NCBI RefSeq assembly: GCF_014199215.1
Contig: NZ_JACIJC010000009.1
Location: 1-58,409, forward strand
DNA from: Sphingobium boeckii
GTDB lineage: Bacteria > Pseudomonadota > Alphaproteobacteria > Sphingomonadales > Sphingomonadaceae
Direction: 5' to 3'
Length of the DNA stretch: 58,409 nucleotides
This document shows, piece by piece, positions 36,064 through 44,451 of this stretch (position 1 is its first letter; every line of letters starts with the position of its first letter). Position numbers and translations under genes: made by a program. The notes under the pieces are model-generated. The model searched no databases, had not been told where the DNA came from, and saw only the letters and a list, made by a program, of their open reading frames with translations.

Positions 36064-36396
36064 ATGCGAAAATTGCGTGACTATGATGCTGAACTCAGAG
36101 CGCTCGAGAGCAAGACCCGCGACCTCAGGGCGAAGCGGATCCAGCAGCTGGGCGAGTTGGTGACCGCTTGCGGCGCGGGTGACATGGACGCCGAGACGCT
36201 CGCCGGGATATTGCTCGAAGGTGCTGGCAATAGCGACAAGGCCATCAGGGAGGGCTGGCGCCGGCGGGGGGCGGCTTTCTTTCAAGGCAGCGGCACCCAA
36301 GGCAACGCTCATCGTGGATCTGGGAAAGTCGCGCGCGGCAGCGCGGCGGCTGCGGGCGCAGCGCTACAGGATCCAGCTGAGCAAGGCGCGCCATGA
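36064..36396 (+). CDS. traC: Conjugal transfer protein TraC-like
   Basis: A 110-residue protein divergent from traA, in the place of TraC in Ti-type systems. RKLRDYDAELRALESKTRDL is coiled-coil; REGWRRRGAAFFQ is a motif of this small family. The C-terminal third is low-complexity Gly/Ala-rich and is overlapped by the next frame, so a frameshift near 36280 may have replaced the true end. TraC assists relaxosome assembly in related plasmids. Confidence 0.65.
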   Translation: MRKLRDYDAELRALESKTRDLRAKRIQQLGELVTACGAGDMDAETLAGILLEGAGNSDKAIREGWRRRGAAFFQGSGTQGNAHRGSGKVARGSAAAAGAALQDPAEQGAP

Positions 36397-36643
36397 CACA
36401 AGGGCCTGGGTCGTGAAGCGCCGCGAACGCACCCATCATCTGATCGAGCTCGGCGGCCTCGTTCTGAAGTCGGGTCTGATCGAGCTGATGGAGGATGACC
36501 GGTTCGCGCTTTATGGTGCACTGCTCGATATTGCGGCACAGGTTCAAGGGGAGAATGGTGCCGCGCAGATCGCGCTCTGGCAGCGCCGCGGCAAGCGCGC
36601 ATTTCGCATGGAAGCCGAAGCCATGGCGGAGCGCAAAGTGTGA
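36314..36643 (+). CDS. traD: Conjugal transfer protein TraD-like
   Basis: The C-terminal 75 residues match small TraD proteins of Ti-type systems: RRERTHHLIELGGLVLKSGL, DDRFALYGALLDIAA, and LWQRRGKRAF. The start is uncertain. GTG 36314 is given, but the frame is open from 36179, and GTG 36413 would avoid overlap with traC. The expected TraG coupling-protein gene does not follow; a hairpin and a DUF736 gene do. Confidence 0.65.
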   Translation: MDLGKSRAAARRLRAQRYRIQLSKARHDTRAWVVKRRERTHHLIELGGLVLKSGLIELMEDDRFALYGALLDIAAQVQGENGAAQIALWQRRGKRAFRMEAEAMAERKV

Positions 36644-36653
36644 AACGAACATG

Positions 36654-36687
36654 CGATGTCCCCGCTGCCGAGGCAGCGGGGACATCG
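36654..36687. terminator. Perfect hairpin between convergent traD and DUF736 genes
   Basis: CGATGTCCCCGCTGCC and GGCAGCGGGGACATCG form a perfect 16-base stem with a two-base spacer, between two stop codons. A strong bidirectional terminator is likely. Confidence 0.75.
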
Positions 36688-36690
36688 GGG

Positions 36691-37011
36691 TCAGTCGGCC
36701 GGGTTCCAGATAAGGGCGAACTCATCGTCCTTGCCACCGGCAGCACGGCCGAGATTGGCATAGAGCCGGCGTGGACCGAACTCGGGGGCGGCCAGGACCA
36801 GCGACACATAGTCCTTGCCCGAGGTCTCGCCGGTGCGGATCCAGGCGGCGCCAATCTCGGTCTCGCCCGACACGATCCGATAGTCGGGATGGCTGGGCGA
36901 TGTCTTGCTGGCAACGGGGGTGATGGCGATCTCGGCCCGGATGCTGAGCGTCCTGATCTGGCCTTTGAAGCTGCCGTCCCTGGTGAGGGTCACATGTCCG
37001 ATGGCTGGCAT
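36691..37011 (-). CDS. DUF736-family protein
   Basis: A 106-residue protein starting MPAIGHVTLTRDGSFKG, with RLYANLGRAAGGKDDEFALIWNP at its end after a small beta-rich domain. DUF736 genes are common on alphaproteobacterial plasmids and integrative elements beside conjugation genes; function unknown. ATG 37011 is used; the longer frame to 37299 is non-coding in character. Confidence 0.85.
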   Translation of the reverse strand: MPAIGHVTLTRDGSFKGQIRTLSIRAEIAITPVASKTSPSHPDYRIVSGETEIGAAWIRTGETSGKDYVSLVLAAPEFGPRRLYANLGRAAGGKDDEFALIWNPAD

Positions 37012-37373
37012 TGTCTTTACTCCTTCATATGGCCCAAGGGACCATCCCCTGGGCGACACGACGGTCAGAGAGGCGGGGCATGAGGCGGGTTCGAACCGCC
37101 AGGCCGCAGCGAAGCGCAGGACCGGAAGCGGCGGGTCATTTTGGCGCGCGAGGAGCAGGCGAATGCCTGCGGGGAAAATGATCCGCCAGCGATGGTTTTG
37201 AAACTGCGGACCCGCCTTAGACCAAGGCGTCAAAGGCCATGGGTTGCTTCCGGCATAAGATCGGAGTGTGGCAGGGCAGCAAGGATCTGTGGGCTGCACG
37301 AGCCTGGCGTCTGGCAGCGATCTTCACAGCCAGGCGTTGTCGTGTCGAGCATATCATATTCAAGGAGGCAGCT
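37012..37373. other. No gene; contains a T-arm-like palindrome
   Basis: GGCGGGTTCGAACCGCC near 37085-37101 looks like a tRNA T arm, but no acceptor or anticodon arm surrounds it. No supported gene. The last bases contain AAGGAGGCAGCT, the ribosome binding site of the broken gene at 37374. Confidence 0.45.
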
Positions 37374-37703
37374 ATGTTCGTCGCAGTTTATTCGTGGCGG
37401 GTCGTCCCCGGCAAGGAAGAGCGGTTCAGGCGCGCCTGAGCACGCGGCACTGACCTCATTCGCGAGCGCTATGGCAGCTATGGTTCAAGGCTGCACCGCG
37501 ATGCCGATGGACGGTTCGTTGGCTATGCCGAATGGCCCGACGAAGCCACCTGGCGGACGGCGTTCGACCAGAAGATGGTCTATGATGAGCCGGAAACCCG
37601 TGCTGCGTTTGAAGATGTCATTGCAGAAGTGCCCGCCGACGCAGATCCGATCTTCACCATGACCGTGACTGACGATCTGCTGGTGCGATCGCGCCCGTCC
37701 TGA
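37374..37703 (+). pseudogene. Antibiotic-biosynthesis-monooxygenase-like gene with in-frame stop
   Basis: ATG 37374 follows a good AAGGAGG. The frame reads MFVAVYSWRVVPGKEERFRRA, then TGA at 37437-37439, then continues in the same frame with RGTDLIRERYGSYGSRLHR and GYAEWPDEATWRTAF to a normal stop at 37701-37703. The whole is about 109 codons, the size of ABM-domain proteins. Relatives, as I recall them, have Trp at the stop position, and TGG to TGA is a single change. A recent nonsense mutation is the simplest reading. Confidence 0.75.
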
Positions 37704-37879
37704 TGAGGCCCGTTGGACGAGAAATTGCGGTGACAGTGTCCAAGGTTTGATCGGCATCCCTTGCTGCAACGAGCATTGCCGGGTGTCTGTTCTCAGCAGT
37801 TCATGCAAGCGCTTCGATCCGGCTGTGAGGATGACGGACACAGCGTGCAAAACAGCTTCCCCCACCCTATGTTGCGATC

Positions 37880-38335
37880 ATGCAGATTTTTACCATTGGC
37901 TATGAAGGCGCGACCCAGTCCGAAGTCATTGCGACCCTCAAGGACGCCGGTGTCACCTTGCTTGCCGACGTGCGCGCCGTGCCACTGTCGCGTCGGCCAG
38001 GGTTTTCAAAGAATATTCTTGCAGCGGGACTGAAGGAAGCCGGCATTGACTATGTTGGTCTGAAGGCGCTGGGAACGCCGCCCGAAGGTCGGGAAGCTGC
38101 GCGAAAAGGCAATCATGCCCGCCTGGCCGAGGTTTATGCAGGGCAGCTCGAGCTGCCCGAAGCGATGGTCCAGGGCGCACAGCTGGTTGAGATGGCGCAT
38201 GATCAACCCACGGCCTTGCTTTGTTTTGAACGCGACCCAATTGGTTGCCATCGGTCGCTGTTTATCGATGCCATTCTACCGGACGCCGAGCGTGTCGATC
38301 TTTTCGTAACGGCTGCGCCGCAGGCCGAGTCCTGA
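37880..38335 (+). CDS. DUF488-family protein
   Basis: A 151-residue protein with the family's opening FTIGYEGATQSEVIATL, the ADVRAVPLSRRPGFSK loop, and ALLCFERDPIGCHRSL near the end. DUF488 proteins are widespread and of unproven function. ATG 37880 is intact and the gene seems complete, unlike several neighbours. Confidence 0.88.
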   Translation: MQIFTIGYEGATQSEVIATLKDAGVTLLADVRAVPLSRRPGFSKNILAAGLKEAGIDYVGLKALGTPPEGREAARKGNHARLAEVYAGQLELPEAMVQGAQLVEMAHDQPTALLCFERDPIGCHRSLFIDAILPDAERVDLFVTAAPQAES

Positions 38336-38616
38336 TTCAATAAAGCTGAACATCTGAAGTCGACCAATTCCATTGTTCAGCCATCGAATTTCGAGCTCCA
38401 GGGATCGGACCGTCGTCTATTCGGAGGCTTCCAACCAAATTCTTTATCCCCTGTCGCGATCGCAGGCAGTCGACAAATTTGGTGGAAATGAAGCTTTTCC
38501 GAATTTGACTGCCTTAATGCCCAGATTCTGGACATGCGGGATGTCAGTCAATCCAAAGACCGTGCGCTCGATGCCAATCTTCAAGCGCATTTTCGGGGTA
38601 TCTGCCGTTCAGCGCA

Positions 38617-38943
38617 TCAGGCGGGGCTATGCTCTTCCACCTGCTCAGCAAGCTCTATGAGCGTACCAGCGTCATCATCACCACCAACCTGAGCTTCAGC
38701 GAATGGGCCAGCGTGTTCGGCGATGCCAAGATGACCACCGCACTCCTCGATCGGCTCACCCATCACTGCCATATCCTGGAGACTGGAAACGACAGCTTCC
38801 GCTTCAAAAACAGCTCGGCCCACCAGGTCAAAACCAAAAAGGAGAAGACGCCATCTTGACCCACCAATGAAACTCGAAACATAACCTACAGACGGGTCAC
38901 TTCTCGATGAAAACCCCGGGTCACTTCTCAGCAGCAATCAACA
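38617..38943 (+). mobile_element. IS21-family remnant: istB 3' part and right end
   Basis: From about 38617 the frame reads [17 protein letters not shown] and onward to [16 protein letters not shown] and a stop at 38857-38859, which is the C-terminal third of the IstB ATPase. Everything before (istA, the left end and most of istB) is missing. The 94 bases 38850-38943 are identical to window positions 1-94. The right end CAATCAACA joins a truncated integrase gene at 38944. Confidence 0.85.
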
Positions 38944-39392
38944 AGCCCGACCCCTGTTACCCATTCATCGACAAGTCGGGCATATTGGCGAGTACTGAGA
39001 TGCCCATTGTGGTCCACTCGGCTCGGAAAGACATAGTCGTCCACCGTGGCACCTCGACGTTCGAGCCATGCCAACAGGCTGGTCCGAGCATCGGGTAGCA
39101 ATTCAAACTGAACAGGCCGGCCAGTTTTCTGCTGCATCACGATCGCGCGCGTCCGGATTTGCCCGCCGCTAACCAGATCACCGATTTTCATCCGCACAAG
39201 ATCACAGCCGCGAAGTTTGCTATCGATGGCAAGGTCGAACAGCGCGCGATCCCGCAAGCGGCGTCGCTGATTGAGGTAGAATCGTATCTCCCAGATTTGC
39301 TTTGGCTTTAGGGCGCGCTTCGCGCCCACGGCTCTTCCGGCATTCCAGACCTGACGCTTGGTGGCGGTGGCTTCTGTTTCAAGCATCTCCAT
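38944..39392 (-). pseudogene. Site-specific tyrosine integrase, 3' end cut off by the IS
   Basis: The minus frame starts at about 39392 (MEMLETEATATKRQVWNAG) and covers the first catalytic Arg region (LAIDSKLRGCDLVRMKIGDL) and the Lys region (QQKTGRPVQFEL). It stops being integrase-like at LVDEWVTGVGL, where the IS21 right end begins. The later HxxR and Tyr motifs are lost, so it cannot recombine. The frame is open to 39488 upstream. Confidence 0.8.
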
Positions 39393-39544
39393 GATTGTTC
39401 TCCAGTGGCCAAAATTGGCCATCTGAAGAACGTCTGTCGGTCCAATCGCTAAATTCTTGGGAGGCTCGTGCCGACCACTTGTCGCCATTCATAAAAAGAT
39501 TCGCTCCCCCAGGAGCGGTCCTGCTGATTATCCTTACTGGGTGC

Positions 39545-39658
39545 CTAAAATGGTGCATTGCAGTCGCTAAGCCGGTCGGGCTCCCCGCAACGGCGACGAG
39601 CCAGTCGATTTCGTATTTCGGTGCCTTCAGCCAAGGTTAAAGCATCCTCCACATCGAC
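39545..39658 (-). pseudogene. C-terminal scrap of a second integrase
   Basis: The minus strand reads VDVEDALTLAEGTEI, the usual final residues of the same integrase family, then runs on through unrelated codons to a stop at 39545-39547. The catalytic part is missing, and a cupin fragment begins on its upstream side. Confidence 0.6.
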
Positions 39659-39679
39659 TCGCCGAGTTCATTATACGGA

Positions 39680-39815
39680 CCGGCTCGCCTTCCGCCTAGA
39701 CCCAGCCTTGCCCCGCGGTCAGGACCAGCAACTGGCCAAGCGGATGCGTGTGCCAGTTGGTATGCGAACCGGGCCTGCGGCATCACCACGACAGACGTCG
39801 AAGCGCGCCTGCCAT
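39680..39815 (-). pseudogene. Frameshifted cupin fragment
   Basis: The minus strand reads HTNWHTHPLGQLLVLTAGQG followed by WV, an in-frame TAG, then AEGEPVRIMN. This is the metal-binding core of a small cupin with its His-x-His pair. The preceding strand (VVVMPQAR) is in another frame. At least one frameshift and one stop are present, so it is dead. Confidence 0.65.
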
Positions 39816-39994
39816 GTGCCGCCAAACTACGATAACCAATCTGGGCATAAACGCGGCAGGCACTTTCGATGTCGCCCAGTTATACATGCGCATGACGGCA
39901 TGATGAATTCCGAGGCTGCCTTGTTGGTTTGCTCGCGCATGAACGGTCAAGAATAGAGATGTTCGTTGAGGTCGCCGCAGTTTTCTCGCGCCGT

Positions 39995-41473
39995 TCAGCG
40001 GCTAATTTTCTTACGCAATTTTGGCATCCCAATTGAAGCTCGCAGTTCCGGCTTAAGCGCGATTACCCAGAAGCCACTTTCAGTGCACGCGAACCAAATA
40101 TGGCCTGTCTTCGCAACATAGCGAACATGCGACATGCACGCATCGCCGGGTTTGAAATAAGCGATTTCGACCGGATCCGAGGGATTACGAAGGTCCGCGA
40201 TACGAAGCCCCGCATACATGAAGGGGAACAGGCCCAGATGGGTATCAGTCGGACTATCGACATCGTTAAAATGGGAGGTCGCCGTGCCGGGCCTGCCGAC
40301 CACGCCGCCGGTAGCGGATTCGATACCCTCACGCGGTGGGCAGTTTTCCTTGATGTTCATCTGCAACCGGAACTGACCGACGACGACCGGATTCTTTTCG
40401 TCAGCGATGTTGCTAATCCTGGGCCAGGATCCGGGACAAGCCACGAGTTCACCAGCGCCCACAAGATATGGCACGCCCTTGATATTGGCACGCACCGCCG
40501 AATGCCATCCGCCATGTTGCGAGGTACCGATCAGGCGCATCCCCGGATTGGCGCGGCCCTCAGCAAGATCGCTATTGTCGAGAATATAGATGCCGCCGGC
40601 TTCCGGCCCGAGGCCCACAGGATTGGGCGGTGAAATCTTGATGCCCTTGTTAAGATCATCGCCTTTGGATGCGATTACCCCGACATAGAGACGCCGTTCG
40701 TCGGGGCTTATCGACAGTTCGTGTGGCGCGAATTCATAGTTGGTGCCGTCCGGCCGAGTCACCGCGAACTTGCCGACGAAACGCGGTTTAGACATGTCGG
40801 AGATGTCCATCACCTGGATACCACCGGCACCAGTAAAAGGATTGAGGACCGTCCCGTAAACGCGGCGCCCATTGGGTGAAACTGTAATGGTATGCGTGGG
40901 TTCGGGCCATTTGACTTCCGACAACAACTTTGGATCGGCGCAATTGGAGATATCATATAGGTCTAGCCAACCCTCCTTGGGGCCATTGATCCCGGAAACC
41001 CCGCCATAGGTCGAGGCGGCGAGAACGGCTCGATCGGAAGCGACGACAGCATTCATTGTTTCGCCGGCGTCGAGTGCTCCCTTGTCTTGAAGGTATCGCA
41101 CAACCTTCGGAAAATGGGGATCGCGAACATCGATGACCGCTACGCCCGAAGTAGGACCTAAGGACTGTTTGGCCACCTGCCCTGTAGGCGACATCCCACC
41201 CGAGCCTGCGACGTAAGCGCAGTGTCCTGCCCAGGTGGTAATGACATTTCCGGTCCGGTTACCAATGGGGCTGTGGCCCACTATCCGGACACCCTTTGAA
41301 TATGGGTGGCGAAGAACAATAGCCTCTCCGGCCAGTGTCTCTCCCTGCTTGCCGGCCTCAAGACGGTCGTTATCCTTTGCTATTGCAGGAGAAAATGTTG
41401 CGACGTGGAGAAGCATTAATCCCGGCAACGCTGTCAGGCTGAATGTCCGGTGCCGTTTTGGGTGACGCAGCAT
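39995..41473 (-). CDS. Exported LVIVD-type beta-propeller protein
   Basis: A 492-residue protein with a signal peptide (LTALPGLMLLHVATFSPAIA) and propeller-like repeats: GVAVIDVRDPHFPKVVRYL, GWLDLYDISNCADPKLL, GIQVMDISDMSKPRFVGKF, GLRIADLRNPSDPVEIAYF. Each is the strand-turn 'x-DV/IS-DP-x-P' of LVIVD repeats. It has several cysteines and conserved His (THTITVSPNGRR, FAPHELSISPDERRLY). Function is unknown; it probably acts in the periplasm. It lies 110 bases from the P450 gene on the same strand and likely shares its transcript. Confidence 0.75.
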   Translation of the reverse strand: MLRHPKRHRTFSLTALPGLMLLHVATFSPAIAKDNDRLEAGKQGETLAGEAIVLRHPYSKGVRIVGHSPIGNRTGNVITTWAGHCAYVAGSGGMSPTGQVAKQSLGPTSGVAVIDVRDPHFPKVVRYLQDKGALDAGETMNAVVASDRAVLAASTYGGVSGINGPKEGWLDLYDISNCADPKLLSEVKWPEPTHTITVSPNGRRVYGTVLNPFTGAGGIQVMDISDMSKPRFVGKFAVTRPDGTNYEFAPHELSISPDERRLYVGVIASKGDDLNKGIKISPPNPVGLGPEAGGIYILDNSDLAEGRANPGMRLIGTSQHGGWHSAVRANIKGVPYLVGAGELVACPGSWPRISNIADEKNPVVVGQFRLQMNIKENCPPREGIESATGGVVGRPGTATSHFNDVDSPTDTHLGLFPFMYAGLRIADLRNPSDPVEIAYFKPGDACMSHVRYVAKTGHIWFACTESGFWVIALKPELRASIGMPKLRKKISR

Positions 41474-41583
41474 ATTTTACCCTCCTAAGATATGTTTTGT
41501 TGTTATTGACTTGGTGGGATCGCGTTAGTCGCGGGCTTAATTCGTACCTGGAGATTCGGCCAGTCTGCCATCGATCGCCCAAT

Positions 41584-42789
41584 TTAAGGTTGGAGGTTCA
41601 ATAGCAGCCGCTTGATGAGCATTGTCGATCCTCCGGTCATCGTCGGCCCCACATCGGGTGCAAGCGCGAACGGTCCAATATATCTGAACCAGGTCTCGTA
41701 CATAATCCTGAGTTCAAGGCGGGCCAGATGCATGCCGGCGCATAAATGATGGCCGCCGCCAAAAGTGAGGTGCTTTTGCCCTTCGCCATCGCCGCCGGGC
41801 TCGTTACTCGCAGGCCAGCACATCGACCAAACGAGGTCGCCGGCCTTCAGCGTTACGCCCTCGATTTCAACATCCTGCTTTACAATGCGCATCGGGTTCA
41901 CAAAGGCTGACTTGCGGAGTAGTTTCTCAACCAGGTCAGGCATAGCGACAAGACCGGCGCGCGCCTCATCCTGTAGCTCGGGCTGTTGTGCGAGATAGCG
42001 CATGCCATATGACATGGCATTTACCACCGTATCGAGCCCGCCCAGAAAAAGCACATAGCAGATCGACAGCAGGCCCTTGGCGCTGATCGCCTCGCCTTTG
42101 ACTTTCTCGTCTATCAGCGCGCTGACCAGATCGTCCTTCGGCTCCAGGCGTCGTGCCTCAATCAATTCCGAGAGTATCGCCAGAATGCGGGCGTTAGCGG
42201 CCGCTGTTGCCGGCGTGTTGCGGTCGTTGCCTTCCGGACTGATAATTTGCAGCGCTAACGAACGAAACTCGTCGAACCCTTCGGCTGGCAATCCCATCAA
42301 TGCCATGAAGATCGAGATCGGCATCGGCTCGGCGACGGCGCTGACGAAATCACACGATTTCTGTCCAACCAGCGGTGTGATGAGAGACTCCGCCTTTTGC
42401 CGGATGAAATCCTCCAACCGTCGCATCTTGGTCGGTGTGAGATGGCGGACGATCGTCATTCGCCACGGCAGATGTTCTGGCGGATCGAGGCACAGCGGTA
42501 TCATGTCCGGTGCGCCTTCCTGCGCACCTGCGTTGAACAGCGAGGTCGAGAAGTGATCGCCATCGCTAAACGCTTTCAGAATGTCCTTCTCGCGAAATAA
42601 GAGCCAATGCCCGCCGCCATGCGGCGAATATGCGATCGGCGGCGAGCTATTGCGCAATTCGTCCATGCGTTTGAAGATATCGAACGTGAGCGCGACGTCA
42701 CTGGCAGCGTCGAAGTCGATCACCAACTCTCGTGGCACGTGATCGGGCACTAACAATTCCGACAGGGCCTGGTTCACGAGCATCTCCAT
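41584..42789 (-). CDS. Cytochrome P450 (CYP101-like) with atypical core motifs
   Basis: A 401-residue soluble P450. The haem-binding motif is FGGGHHLCAGMHLARLE with Cys350 as axial ligand; the I-helix block is LFLGGLDTVVNAM. The K-helix reads VEKLLRKSAF, so the Glu of ExxR is Lys289 before Arg292. The segment between LVWSMCWPASNEP and the haem loop is about eight residues shorter than in P450cam-like proteins. ATG 42789 is preferred to the longer frame (to 43032), which runs into the divergent LuxR gene. A ferredoxin partner is not encoded nearby. Confidence 0.85.
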   Translation of the reverse strand: MEMLVNQALSELLVPDHVPRELVIDFDAASDVALTFDIFKRMDELRNSSPPIAYSPHGGGHWLLFREKDILKAFSDGDHFSTSLFNAGAQEGAPDMIPLCLDPPEHLPWRMTIVRHLTPTKMRRLEDFIRQKAESLITPLVGQKSCDFVSAVAEPMPISIFMALMGLPAEGFDEFRSLALQIISPEGNDRNTPATAAANARILAILSELIEARRLEPKDDLVSALIDEKVKGEAISAKGLLSICYVLFLGGLDTVVNAMSYGMRYLAQQPELQDEARAGLVAMPDLVEKLLRKSAFVNPMRIVKQDVEIEGVTLKAGDLVWSMCWPASNEPGGDGEGQKHLTFGGGHHLCAGMHLARLELRIMYETWFRYIGPFALAPDVGPTMTGGSTMLIKRLLLNLQP

Positions 42790-42869
42790 AGACGTCTTTT
42801 TCCGGAGACTAATGCCAAGGGGGAGATGGACCGTCATATCCCATATGGTACTGTGCCTATGAAAACCTC

Positions 42870-42888
42870 GCGGTGCTCGGCGCACCGC
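42870..42888. promoter_or_regulatory. Inverted repeat between P450 and luxR genes
   Basis: GCGGTGC and GCACCGC are perfect arms around TCGGC, in the divergent promoter region between 42789 and 42916. CCATATGG, a palindrome, lies nearby at 42841 and just before. Either could bind the adjacent regulator. Confidence 0.4.
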
Positions 42889-42915
42889 ACGTAATGATGG
42901 TCGATTGGGTGCATT

Positions 42916-44031
42916 ATGATTGAACGCGATATGGAGTTGAGCCTGATCTGCGCATTGATCGATGGCGGATTGGAGTCTCCGAAATGGACGACTTTTTTCG
43001 CGTTGCTTCAGCGTGCAACCGGTGCAGAGCATGTGATGTTGACGATCCGCATTCCCGGTCGGCCTTACGAAGAGGTGATAACCTTACCGTCCGGCGATCT
43101 CGAAGAAAAAGTCCAGGCCACATATCGACAATATTTCCACCCGCACGATGGTATGGTCGATACCGCGATGATCGAGGGCCGGCCTTATTCCCTTGATGAG
43201 ATGCTGGGCCAGCCGGTAACGCCCAACCAGCAAGCACATCGAAACGTCGTTGAGCTCAACGGCATAACTGCCGCGCGCATGGTGCGGATCGAGGAGACGA
43301 CCGGCGTTAATGCCTGGTTGATCCTTGTTGGCTATGGGGATGATTTCACATCCGATCTCGATGGGCTGCTCATTACGGTCGCGCGCGTGCTCAAAGGCGT
43401 GCTCCGCCAATATGTCGCACTGGAGCGCGAACGCTTTGAAGCCTCATTGACCGGAGAAGCAGCCCGACGCCTCCAGTTCGGATGGCTGACGCTGGATCGC
43501 GCCGGGACAGTGCTTGATTGTGACAGCCGTGCTGCCCAGGTGCTTGCTCAGTCCGGGGTGTTAAGCCGGTCCACAACGGGCAGATTGACGTGCAGTACAC
43601 CGGAATTGGAGCGCGAAATTCGCGAGGCGTTGAGCCATGTGGTTGCCAACGCCGCCAGTCGTCCGCGCGCGATCACGCTCAGCCGGAATCCCTGGCTAGA
43701 TATGCTGCTGGTGCCGGCGGATCGGAAATCGATTTCAACAAAGGCTAAGCCAGCGGCCATCGCCTATGTCCATGGCGATAGCTGGAGTTCGGTCCAGTGC
43801 CGTGATCAACTTGCCGAACTATTCAGGCTTTTGCCGCGCGAGGCCGAAATTGCGCTAGCCCTGTGCCGGGGCATGACGATTGCTGAGGTCGCATCCGATT
43901 TGGGGCTCACTGTTGGGACGACGCGGAATTATTCCAAGTCGATCTACGCCAAAACAGGCGCACGTGGGCTTCCGGACCTGGTACGCCTCGTTATGAGAAG
44001 CGTGCTCGCCATCGGCCCTTCCTCCATCTAA
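42916..44031 (+). CDS. LuxR-type transcription regulator
   Basis: A 371-residue regulator. The C-terminal helix-turn-helix (LPREAEIALALCRGMTIAEVA, then VGTTRNYSKSIYAKTGARG) is LuxR/GerE-like. The N-terminal 300 residues do not look like an autoinducer or receiver domain; ligand type is unknown. It is divergent from the P450 gene. It is a paralogue of the 46499-47638 protein, sharing the same overall plan and a nearly identical final 30 residues. Confidence 0.85.
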   Translation: MIERDMELSLICALIDGGLESPKWTTFFALLQRATGAEHVMLTIRIPGRPYEEVITLPSGDLEEKVQATYRQYFHPHDGMVDTAMIEGRPYSLDEMLGQPVTPNQQAHRNVVELNGITAARMVRIEETTGVNAWLILVGYGDDFTSDLDGLLITVARVLKGVLRQYVALERERFEASLTGEAARRLQFGWLTLDRAGTVLDCDSRAAQVLAQSGVLSRSTTGRLTCSTPELEREIREALSHVVANAASRPRAITLSRNPWLDMLLVPADRKSISTKAKPAAIAYVHGDSWSSVQCRDQLAELFRLLPREAEIALALCRGMTIAEVASDLGLTVGTTRNYSKSIYAKTGARGLPDLVRLVMRSVLAIGPSSI

Positions 44032-44451
44032 ATAATTGTTAATAAATAGTTTTTCGGTTTTACCAAAGCATTATGGTCAGTGGAATATTGTCGCCGTGTT
44101 ACGCTAAGATCACCGATCCGCCCGCTTTGTCGGTTTCGTCGCCGTGGCATCGGCCATCGATAATGCCGCTTGATGTTGAGCGGGGCTATCGCGCCCTGCA
44201 AGTGTGCGTCCTTTTGTGGTTGCCGCCCGTGGTGCGAAAAGATTTTGATCCGGGTTCCCGAGTAATCGAGTGCGGTCTTCTGTAAGGCCTTCGATTGCGG
44301 CATGATCCAGGCCGCTGGGATCGCACTCGGCGCGTGCGATCTTGCTTGTGCCGCTGCATGAACGGTTTGGCGACATGGCATGGCGGCACGCACCTTCCGG
44401 TGCGGGGGCGAAAACGGAAGGCGAAGGGCCACGCCCGTCGTCTCTTCAAAC
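44032..44451. other. No gene recognised
   Basis: An AT-rich start (TAATTGTTAATAAATAG) follows the luxR stop, then short inconsistent frames. It lies between two convergent genes. No hairpin of note was found. Confidence 0.4.

Noticed and set aside
37085-37101. T-arm-like palindrome GGCGGGTTCGAACCGCC
   Set aside because: No acceptor, D or anticodon arm around it; not a tRNA.
37437-37439. In-frame TGA as a possible selenocysteine codon
   Set aside because: Relatives, as I recall, have Trp here and no selenocysteine element is visible; a nonsense change is simpler.
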